Positions 24,469-30,470 of a stretch of DNA of 30,470 nt are shown piece after piece. Under the pieces are notes generated by a model. That model was given only the letters and a program-made list of their open reading frames with translations. It did no database searches and had not been told where the DNA came from. The translations under genes and the position numbers were made by a program. Source of the stretch: Bacteroidetes bacterium UBA6661. GTDB taxonomy: Bacteria; Bacteroidota; Bacteroidia; AKYH767-A; OLB10. Numbering within the stretch: the first letter of the stretch is position 1; every line of letters begins with the position of its first letter. Where the stretch lies: contig DKKR01000010.1 of NCBI GenBank assembly GCA_002455375.1, forward strand, positions 79,633-110,102, read 5' to 3'.

Positions 24469-25830
24469 TCAGCTTTCGTCTGAAACAATTTTTATTCTTC
24501 TGGCTGATGGTTTTTTTAAGAATGAATTAAAAATACGATATGATTCTAAATGATTCTTTAAAAAAGTTACGCTAATAATTTGATTTGTATTGAATGTTGT
24601 TGCTTTCTTCCCAAAATAATATCCTATTGAACCATTTTGTCTGAATACGTAAACCCATTCATCGTTATCAGCCATCGGATAGGCAAGTGCAGCATCATGC
24701 AAGCCATCATCAACAACCTCAAAGTAGGCATCATTAAAGCGGTTGTTATAGTTGTCTTTTTCATGGCTATCAAGGTCGGTTCCGTTGCATTGTTTAATTT
24801 GTTTATAAAAGCAGTTTTCACTGTAGTTCTCAAGATTATTGATGCAACGACAGAGGTTATATTTTGCAGTGATGTGTGATAGAAATTCATCAGCAGCTTT
24901 TCTTGAACCAAAATATCTTAACGGTTTTAAACTTGCCTTTGCAATGTCATTAATTGTAAATCCTAACAGGCCATTTAAATTAGCATTTATATAAACCCCG
25001 AAATTTTTTTCTGATTTGCCGGCACGGTTAAAGAAAGGTTGATATTCTTTAATGTATTGAATTTCGAGCAGACATGCCAGCAATTCACATCCTGTATTCA
25101 TGTAGCATATATCATGCAAGAGTGCTTTTATTTTTTTTGATTTGGAATTGTTGTTGCGAAAATGTGTGGTAACTCTTTTTTTAATATTTTTTGCTTTGCC
25201 GATATACAGAATTTCATGATTGCTGTCTGTAAAGAAATATATACCGGGTACTTCAGGCAACTTGTTAATGAGTTCGTATGGAATTTCAGTATTTTTAATA
25301 GGCACACTGCGATGAAGCAACGTATGTTCAAGACCTCTTTCCGAAACCAATTTCTCTAATATTTCACTTGCTGCAATAGCATCGTTCATGGCACGATGAT
25401 GACCTTCTAAAACTATTCCAAGATTTTTTGTGAGATTGCCTAATGAGTAGGAGCCAAAACCGGGGAAGAATTTTCTACTCAAAGAACAAGTGCAGAGTAC
25501 TTCTGCATTAAAATCTATTCCACATCGTTTAAATTCAGCTTTGATGAAACTAAAATCAAAAGAAGCATTGTGTGCCACAAAAATTTTTCCATCAAGCAAT
25601 TGAAGCAGCTGACCGGCAATTTCCTTAAAGCATGGTGCATTTTCTACCAATTCATTGGTTATGCCTGTTAGCCCAATGATAAAAGACGGAATGTCTGTTT
25701 CAGGATTAATCAACGTAGAAAAACGGTGTTCAATAGTGGTGCCATTATGAATTACAACTGCAACTTCAGTAATCCGGCTGCCTTGTTTTAAACTTCCCCC
25801 TGTAGTTTCTATGTCAACAACTGCGAACAT
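24469..25830 (-). CDS. DnaQ-type exonuclease fused to a GIY-YIG (UvrC/Cho-like) nuclease domain
   Basis: A 453-residue two-nuclease fusion probably acting in DNA repair. Residues 1-160 are a DEDDh 3'-5' exonuclease with Asp6 and Glu8 (VDIETTGG), Asp92 (NASFDFSFIK), His145 and Asp150 (GHHRAMNDA). Residues 192-275 form a GIY-YIG domain: GIYFF (196-200), LYIGKAKNIKKRV (208-220) with Arg219, and Glu256. Behind it, Cys327, Cys329, Cys340 and Cys348 resemble the cysteine cluster after the GIY-YIG domain of UvrC. The C-terminal 100 residues are not recognised. The same fusion is known in other Bacteroidota as an epsilon-subunit-like protein. It sits 20 bp after the GT9 gene. Confidence 0.9.
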   Translation of the reverse strand: MFAVVDIETTGGSLKQGSRITEVAVVIHNGTTIEHRFSTLINPETDIPSFIIGLTGITNELVENAPCFKEIAGQLLQLLDGKIFVAHNASFDFSFIKAEFKRCGIDFNAEVLCTCSLSRKFFPGFGSYSLGNLTKNLGIVLEGHHRAMNDAIAASEILEKLVSERGLEHTLLHRSVPIKNTEIPYELINKLPEVPGIYFFTDSNHEILYIGKAKNIKKRVTTHFRNNNSKSKKIKALLHDICYMNTGCELLACLLEIQYIKEYQPFFNRAGKSEKNFGVYINANLNGLLGFTINDIAKASLKPLRYFGSRKAADEFLSHITAKYNLCRCINNLENYSENCFYKQIKQCNGTDLDSHEKDNYNNRFNDAYFEVVDDGLHDAALAYPMADNDEWVYVFRQNGSIGYYFGKKATTFNTNQIISVTFLKNHLESYRIFNSFLKKPSARRIKIVSDES

Positions 25831-25850
25831 GCCGTTACCGTTAGTTATTT

Positions 25851-26807
25851 TTAAATTTCAATTTTATATGCGCAGTCAAAATGACCTAAAGGGCAAGACT
25901 TGTAACCATGCAATCCGCAAGGCCGGCAACTCATTTCACCAACTTGCTTGATGACACTTTTGTCAGACAACGGCCCAAAGCCAAACTCAGGTACTGTAGA
26001 GCAGAAAAATGCAGTCACGGGAGCATTAACAGCTGATGCAAGATGGAGTGGGGCAGAGTCGTTTACATAGTTCATTTCAGCATGTTGCATTAAGGCTGCC
26101 GACTCGGTCAGTGTTAATTTACCACATAATATTTCAATTTTGGGATGTGATGAAAGCAACCTTATTTCATTACAAAGTGCAGCATCAACAGGTGCACCAA
26201 TTAAATATATTTTTATATTGTCAGAAATAGTCAGAATTAATTCTGCCCACTTGGCTATGGGTAATTGTTTGGTAAACCAGACAGAGCCCGGTGCCATACA
26301 GACAAATGGTTGTGATTTTAATGGTTGTACTTTTTGAATTTCTTCCGCTGTAAAATACAAATGTGGCTTTTGATAGTGAATATTTTTCAGGTCATCAATC
26401 AATGAAAAGTTTCGATATGTTTCATGGTTTTTGCCAATGAAATGTTCTGTTTTTTTGTGATAACAAAATGATAATGGATTTTTATCATAGCCTCTTTTAT
26501 TTTTTGATTTTGCACATAGTGCTATAAGACCTGTGCTGAAAAACCGTTGCAGGTTGACCACCAAATCGAATCTTTCTTTTCTGATTTGACCAATAAGTTT
26601 TATGAGATTAGAGAACTTATTTTTCTTTTTATCCCAGATATATAATTTATTGACAAAGGGGTGGTTTTTCAATAAAGATTCATTGCCTTTTCTTAGCACA
26701 AAATCAATCTGAGCTTCCGGAAATGCCTGATGAATGGATTCAATCAAGCCGGTAGCCAATATTACATCTCCAATATATGCTGTCTGTACAATTAATATTT
26801 TATGCAT
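25851..26807 (-). CDS. GT9 family heptosyltransferase-like protein
   Basis: A 318-residue enzyme of the ADP-heptose:LPS heptosyltransferase family (GT9), expected to work on the inner face of the cytoplasmic membrane on lipid A-core or a related glycan. The N-terminal QTAYIGDVILATGLIESI motif is typical. The C-terminal half has APGSVWFTKQLPIAKWAEL, YVNDSAPLHLASAVNAPV, and the terminal Cys-rich CRPCGLHGYKSCPLGHFDC segment seen in many GT9 members. The sugar actually transferred is not proven. It lies 11 bp downstream of dapD and is likely co-transcribed. Confidence 0.88.
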   Translation of the reverse strand: MHKILIVQTAYIGDVILATGLIESIHQAFPEAQIDFVLRKGNESLLKNHPFVNKLYIWDKKKNKFSNLIKLIGQIRKERFDLVVNLQRFFSTGLIALCAKSKNKRGYDKNPLSFCYHKKTEHFIGKNHETYRNFSLIDDLKNIHYQKPHLYFTAEEIQKVQPLKSQPFVCMAPGSVWFTKQLPIAKWAELILTISDNIKIYLIGAPVDAALCNEIRLLSSHPKIEILCGKLTLTESAALMQHAEMNYVNDSAPLHLASAVNAPVTAFFCSTVPEFGFGPLSDKSVIKQVGEMSCRPCGLHGYKSCPLGHFDCAYKIEI

Positions 26808-26818
26808 ACTTATATGTC

Positions 26819-27634
26819 TCAGACTGCAACATCATATTCACGCAATGCATCGTTTAGTGAAGTTTTATTGTCGGTAGATTGCTTTCTTTTGCCAATAATG
26901 AGTGCACATGGCACCTGAAAGGTTCCTGCCGGAAAAGTTTTGGAAATTGAACCGGGTATGACCACTGAACGTGCAGGTACAACTCCTCGATATTCAACCG
27001 GTGCACCTCCTGATACATCAATTATTTTTGTTGACAAAGTCAGTACAACATTAGCCCCAAGCACTGCCTCTTTTTCAACACGGACGCCTTCAACAACAAT
27101 GCATCGTGAGCCGATAAAACAATTGTCTTCAATAATTACCGGTGCTGCCTGAACAGGCTCTAAAACACCTCCAATACCAACCCCCCCGCTAAGGTGTACG
27201 TTTTTTCCTATCTGTGCACAACTGCCAACAGTTGCCCAAGTGTCAACCATTGTTCCGCTGTCAACATAGGCACCAATATTTACAAATGATGGCATCATGA
27301 TGACACCTTTTGCAACATAGCTTCCATAGCGTGCTATGGCATGAGGCACTACACGAACACCTAAATCTTCATATCCTGTTTTAAGATCTATTTTATCATA
27401 AAACTCCATTGGTCCTGCATGATGTACAGCCATTTTTTGAATCGGGAAATATAAAATGACAGCCTTCTTTATCCATTCATTTACATTCCAACTATTATTC
27501 AATGGCTCTGCTACCCGAATTTTACCTTTATCAAGGTCTTCAATAACTGATCGTATTACATTTTTGTTGGATTCATCGTTAAGTAACTCTCTGTTTTCCC
27601 AAATATCATTGACAATTTTTTCTCTGACCGGCAT
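26819..27634 (-). CDS. dapD: 2,3,4,5-tetrahydropyridine-2,6-dicarboxylate N-succinyltransferase
   Basis: Succinylates tetrahydrodipicolinate, committing it to the succinylase branch of meso-DAP/lysine synthesis. The 271-residue protein has the N-terminal helical part and a left-handed beta-helix of hexapeptide repeats (about 105-210), with VVPHAIARYGSYVAKGVI, MPSFVNIGAYVDSGTMVDTW, VHLSGGVGIGGVLEP and FIGSRCIVVEGV. Its presence, with dapF, argues that this organism can use the succinylase route. It heads a four-gene minus-strand cluster and diverges from ruvX. dapD beside ruvX-def is, as I recall, common in Bacteroidota. Confidence 0.95.
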   Translation of the reverse strand: MPVREKIVNDIWENRELLNDESNKNVIRSVIEDLDKGKIRVAEPLNNSWNVNEWIKKAVILYFPIQKMAVHHAGPMEFYDKIDLKTGYEDLGVRVVPHAIARYGSYVAKGVIMMPSFVNIGAYVDSGTMVDTWATVGSCAQIGKNVHLSGGVGIGGVLEPVQAAPVIIEDNCFIGSRCIVVEGVRVEKEAVLGANVVLTLSTKIIDVSGGAPVEYRGVVPARSVVIPGSISKTFPAGTFQVPCALIIGKRKQSTDNKTSLNDALREYDVAV

Positions 27635-27653
27635 AAATACTTTTTTTCAGCTA

Positions 27654-27661
27654 CAAATATA
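27654..27661 (-). promoter_or_regulatory. Probable -7 element of dapD
   Basis: TATATTTG on the minus strand matches TAnnTTTG exactly and ends 20 bp before the dapD ATG. No clear TTTG -33 partner is seen. It is one of two divergent elements in the 85-bp dapD-ruvX gap. Confidence 0.4.
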
Positions 27662-27694
27662 ACTACCATAATGCATTCATTGCCCGTTGTTTTT

Positions 27695-27702
27695 TATTTT
27701 TG
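27695..27702 (+). promoter_or_regulatory. Probable -7 element of ruvX-def-aroK
   Basis: TATTTTTG matches TAnnTTTG exactly and ends 18 bp before the ruvX ATG at 27720. The -33 region is not well matched. The position supports the ATG over an upstream in-frame TTG at 27687. Confidence 0.4.
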
Positions 27703-27719
27703 CATCTTTCAATACAGAC

Positions 27720-28148
27720 ATGCCGCGCATACTTGCAGTTGATTATGGAAATAAAAGAGTAGGTCTTGCAGTTACAGACCCAATGCAGATTATTGCTACG
27801 GCCTTAACTACAGTTCATTCCTCCAAAGCGGTTGAATTTATCAGTGATTATTGCAATGCTGAAGTAGTAGAAGAAGTTGTTGTTGGCAAACCTGTACAAA
27901 TGGATAATACGCCCTCTGAAATTGAGAAAAATATTTTGCTGTTCATTAAGAAACTTAGTGAAAGATGTCCAAATGCAAAGGTCGTTAGATATGATGAAAG
28001 GTTTACCTCAAAAATAGCACAACGAACATTGTTGGAAGCCGGACTTAAAAAACAACAGAGACAAAATAAAGCATTGATTGATCAGACCAGCGCTGTTATA
28101 CTGTTACAATCTTACTTAGAACATAAAAGAAACTTTTTGAAAATATGA
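27720..28148 (+). CDS. ruvX: YqgF/RuvX family RNase H-fold nuclease
   Basis: A 142-residue RNase H-fold protein of the YqgF family, proposed as a pre-16S rRNA 5'-end nuclease and/or Holliday-junction resolvase. The catalytic-site motifs are present: ILAVDYGNKRVGLAVTD at the N-terminus, VVGKPVQMD, the YDERFTS segment, and IDQTSAVILLQSYL at the C-terminus. The start at 27720 fits both the family (first strand begins right away) and the promoter; an upstream TTG would add 11 unconvincing residues. The stop overlaps the def start by 4 bp (ATGA), implying translational coupling. Confidence 0.93.
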   Translation: MPRILAVDYGNKRVGLAVTDPMQIIATALTTVHSSKAVEFISDYCNAEVVEEVVVGKPVQMDNTPSEIEKNILLFIKKLSERCPNAKVVRYDERFTSKIAQRTLLEAGLKKQQRQNKALIDQTSAVILLQSYLEHKRNFLKI

Positions 28149-28705
28149 TTTTACCAATTATTGCCTATGGCGACCCGGTTTTGAAAAAAGTGGGATTACC
28201 AATTGACAAAGATTATAAAGGTCTTGGACAACTTATAGAAAATATGTTTGAGACGATGTATGCTGCATCCGGTGTTGGATTGGCTGCACCACAGGTTGGC
28301 ATTTCCATCAGACTATTTGTTGTTGACACCAAACCTTTTGCAGAAGATGAACCGGAGTTAGAAAATTTTAAGAAAGTATTCATTAACCCACAAATTATTG
28401 AAGAGGTGGGTGATGAGTGGAAGTTTAACGAAGGTTGTTTAAGTATTCCCGGAATCAGAGAAGATGTGATGCGGAAAAAAATTATCCATCTGCGTTATCA
28501 GGACGAAGAATTTAAAACACATGAAACAGTTTTTGAAGGATTGGCAGCAAGGGTAATTCAGCATGAATACGATCATATTGATGGTAAATTATTTGTTGAG
28601 AAATTGTCGCCTTTTAAAAAGCAACTGATAAAAGGAAAACTGCGTGACATTACTATTGGCAAGGTTGATGTTGATTACAAAATGCGTTTCCCAATAAAGA
28701 AATAG
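28145..28705 (+). CDS. def: Peptide deformylase
   Basis: Removes the formyl group from nascent protein N-termini at the ribosome. The 186-residue enzyme has the three family motifs: GVGLAAPQ (43-50), EGCLS (96-100) and QHEYDH (139-144). Cys98, His140 and His144 bind the metal and Glu141 is the catalytic residue. The ATG overlaps the ruvX stop by 4 bp, and aroK starts 5 bp after its stop, so the three form an operon. Confidence 0.96.
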   Translation: MILPIIAYGDPVLKKVGLPIDKDYKGLGQLIENMFETMYAASGVGLAAPQVGISIRLFVVDTKPFAEDEPELENFKKVFINPQIIEEVGDEWKFNEGCLSIPGIREDVMRKKIIHLRYQDEEFKTHETVFEGLAARVIQHEYDHIDGKLFVEKLSPFKKQLIKGKLRDITIGKVDVDYKMRFPIKK

Positions 28706-28710
28706 TAACA

Positions 28711-29223
28711 ATGTTAATATTTCTGATTGGTTTTATGGGAGCCGGAAAATCTTCTCAGGCAAAAAAGCTAGCTGCAAGATTAAGTTTTGAAGCTGTTGAT
28801 CTGGATGAATTAATTGAAAAAGCAAACAAACAATCTGTTTCAGAAATTTTTAATTTAAAGGGAGAACAATTTTTCCGTAAAGTTGAGTGTGAAACTTTAA
28901 GAACAATTTCTGAACAGCAAAATACAGTTATCGCTACAGGTGGTGGTACACCTTGCTTTTTTGATAATATGCAATGGATGAATGAAAAAGGCATTACTGT
29001 TTATCTGAAGATACATCCGGGGACAGTATATCACCGCATTGCACCATCAAAAGCTAAACGACCATTGATTAGCCACATTAATGATGCAGATTTAATGGAG
29101 TACATTATGGAAACAATGACTGAAAGGGCGCCTTTCTACAATCAGGCAAAGATTCAGATTTCGGGACTGAATCTTAGAACAGAAGACCTTGTGAATGCGC
29201 TTCAGCCATTTTTAGAGCAGTAA
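28711..29223 (+). CDS. aroK: Shikimate kinase
   Basis: Phosphorylates shikimate at the 3-hydroxyl in the aromatic amino acid pathway. The 170-residue P-loop kinase has GFMGAGKSS (7-15), the shikimate-binding Asp32 in DLDELIE, FRKVECETL with Arg56, GGG at 77-79, and the lid Arg in KAKRPLI. It lies 5 bp after def. A short inverted repeat (29224-29238) follows the stop, but it is too weak to call a terminator. Confidence 0.95.
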   Translation: MLIFLIGFMGAGKSSQAKKLAARLSFEAVDLDELIEKANKQSVSEIFNLKGEQFFRKVECETLRTISEQQNTVIATGGGTPCFFDNMQWMNEKGITVYLKIHPGTVYHRIAPSKAKRPLISHINDADLMEYIMETMTERAPFYNQAKIQISGLNLRTEDLVNALQPFLEQ

Positions 29224-29282
29224 TGCAATAGTATTGCAGGTTAACAGTTTTTATTTATGTTTACAGTTCAAAACAAAAGATT

Positions 29283-29792
29283 ATGAAAATATTATTATTC
29301 TTGTTGCTACTGCCAACCATGTTAGTTGCGCAAACATTTCAAAAAAATCAAGGTGAGAGCAATGAAGATTTTGTTAAGCGAATTGCACCGCAATCGGCTA
29401 ATGAAGTTAAATATCTGCTCAGTGATACTTTTAATACATCTACACAAAAAGTTGTTTATGCTTATAGCATTTTTGAACACGGCAATCTGATAACCAATAG
29501 CGACAGTACTTTGACTTATTTTTTATGTATTCTTGTTCCTACCTCAGTAGGTGCAATGGATTACAATATGCAACAGTTTCGTATGGTAGCAAGTTATAAA
29601 AAGAAAGCCAGGATTGAGAGTGCAGAGATTATAAAGTCGGGAAGGGAAAAGAAACTTCAGGTATATATTGCAGAATTGGTACGGGGTCCCGGAGGTGTGC
29701 CAAGAGATGTAAAACGAACTTTTGTTTATAAACAGGAAAAAGAAAGCAGAATGTTTACTGATACTTTCAGAGAGGTATTGGGCGATTATTAA
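29283..29792 (+). CDS. Exported protein of unknown function
   Basis: I do not recognise this 169-residue protein. It has a clear signal peptide (MKILLFLLLLPTMLVAQ, cut before TFQ) and no lipobox, so it should be periplasmic or outer-membrane associated. The mature part begins with NQGESNEDFVKRIAP, continues with short beta-type stretches (KVVYAYSIFEHGNL, LTYFLCILVPT), and ends in a charged region (VKRTFVYKQEKESRMFTDTFREV). It contains no cysteine pair, repeat or metal motif that I can see. It is 59 bp after aroK and 10 bp before the AIM24-type gene. Codon use and composition look like the neighbours, so it appears to be a genuine native gene. Confidence 0.75.
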   Translation: MKILLFLLLLPTMLVAQTFQKNQGESNEDFVKRIAPQSANEVKYLLSDTFNTSTQKVVYAYSIFEHGNLITNSDSTLTYFLCILVPTSVGAMDYNMQQFRMVASYKKKARIESAEIIKSGREKKLQVYIAELVRGPGGVPRDVKRTFVYKQEKESRMFTDTFREVLGDY

Positions 29793-29802
29793 AAAACACT
29801 TT

Positions 29803-30470
29803 ATGAATAAGGCACACGAACTTGATTTTAAAATTTTTGGTGATGACATTCAGGCTTTGGAAGTGGAACTCGATCCATCAGAAGGAGTAAGGGCTGAAGT
29901 AGGTATGATGATGTATATGGAAGATGATATAGAAATGCAGACCAATACCGGAGGCGGAATTTTTAAGGGATTGAAGAGAATGATAACCGGTGAAAGTTTT
30001 TTTATCACCAACTACTTAAATCATGGAAGACAAAAGCGTAAGATAACTTTTGCTGCACCTTATCCCGGAAAAATAATTCCTGTTAATCCTGCTGAATATG
30101 GAGGACGTTTTTTATGCCAGAAAGACGGATTTTTATGTGCAGCAATGGGAATCGAGATTAATGTTGCTTTTACAAAGAAACTGGGTGCAGGACTTTTTGG
30201 TGGCGAAGGGTTTATTTTACAGGAGTTAGCGGGCGATGGCTATGCCTTTATTCATTCTGGAGGCACAATTATTAAGAGAGAGTTGGCTGTTGGTGAAAGA
30301 CTTCGTGTTGACACCGGATGCTTGGTCGCCTTTGCACCAACCATAGAATATGACATTAAGTTTATAGGAGGTTTTAAAAATGTTCTTTTCGGAGGAGAGG
30401 GATTATTTTATGCACATCTAACTGGTCCAGGTACAGTTTATTTACAAAGTTTACCCTTTTCAAGAATGGC
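29803..30470 (+). CDS. AIM24 / TIGR00266 family protein, 3' end cut by the window
   Basis: An open frame starts at ATG 29803 and runs 222 codons to the right edge without a stop. The product matches the AIM24/TIGR00266 family of small beta-rich proteins: the N-terminal MNKAHELDFKIFGDDIQALE, VELDPSEGVRAEVGMMMYME, the segment TNTGGGIFKGLKRMITGESFF, ITFAAPYPGKI, and GGEGFILQELAGDGYAFIHS with GECLRV-like GERLRVDTG. The family's biochemical role in bacteria is not established; the yeast namesake is a mitochondrial protein. About 40 residues are probably missing at the end. It is 10 bp downstream of the unknown exported protein. Confidence 0.85.
   Translation, partial: MNKAHELDFKIFGDDIQALEVELDPSEGVRAEVGMMMYMEDDIEMQTNTGGGIFKGLKRMITGESFFITNYLNHGRQKRKITFAAPYPGKIIPVNPAEYGGRFLCQKDGFLCAAMGIEINVAFTKKLGAGLFGGEGFILQELAGDGYAFIHSGGTIIKRELAVGERLRVDTGCLVAFAPTIEYDIKFIGGFKNVLFGGEGLFYAHLTGPGTVYLQSLPFSRM

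Noticed and set aside
29224..29238. Inverted repeat TGCAATA-G-TATTGCA after aroK as a terminator
   Set aside because: Only 5 bp can pair once a loop is allowed, it is AU-rich, and no T-run follows directly.
1..30470. CRISPR arrays, tRNA or rRNA genes, insertion sequences, attachment sites
   Set aside because: No spaced direct repeats, cloverleaf-like segments, rRNA stretches, transposase or integrase genes were seen on either strand by reading; a tRNAscan or ISfinder search was not possible.

Overview
The window is chromosomal DNA from a member of the Bacteroidota. The evidence is: a short primary sigma factor without region 1.1; promoters of the Bacteroidota type (TTTG about 20 nt upstream of TAnnTTTG); type IX secretion / gliding genes (gldJ, porP-type, porU, porV); a DUF3127 gene; a TonB-dependent receptor with an N-terminal carboxypeptidase-regulatory-like domain; and AT-rich, tightly packed genes. 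The genus cannot be named from this sequence. No rRNA, tRNA, CRISPR array, IS element or phage gene was seen, so most of the window looks like ordinary core genome.

Layout. 1-150 is the start of an exported or membrane-anchored protein running off the left edge (perhaps a DegP/HtrA protease). dapF (315-1109) converges on a TonB-dependent receptor (1099-3552, minus) whose leader carries a TPP riboswitch, so the receptor is very probably a thiamin (or thiamin precursor) importer. The primary sigma factor gene follows (3860-4723), then two glycosyltransferases, a DUF3127 protein with an SSB-like acidic tail, an unusual NUMOD4/HNH-type protein, and a DUF218 membrane protein.

9129-18193 is all on the minus strand. 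Transcription runs porP-like, gldJ, a strong terminator, murF, tsaC, cca, typA, a START-like protein, and a TylF-type methyltransferase. porP/gldJ diverges from porU-porV-ispF (18400-24039) across a 206-bp control region. Together gldJ, porP, porU and porV form a type IX secretion locus: PorU is the C25-peptidase sortase, PorV its outer-membrane partner and cargo shuttle, GldJ a lipoprotein of the gliding/secretion machinery, and the PorP/SprF protein an outer-membrane barrel.

24026-27634 is a minus-strand cluster: dapD, a GT9 heptosyltransferase-like gene, a DnaQ-type exonuclease fused to a GIY-YIG nuclease, and a group III truncated haemoglobin. It diverges from ruvX-def-aroK (27720-29223). 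A small exported protein of unknown function and the 5' part of an AIM24/TIGR00266 family gene follow. Several genes serve the envelope (dapD, dapF, murF, glycosyltransferases, T9SS), others translation (typA, cca, tsaC, def).

The parts most worth a second look are the NUMOD4/HNH protein with an inserted coiled coil and a substituted metal-site position, the DUF3127 protein with its SSB-like tail, the exonuclease/GIY-YIG fusion with a UvrC-like cysteine cluster, and the riboswitch-controlled receptor.
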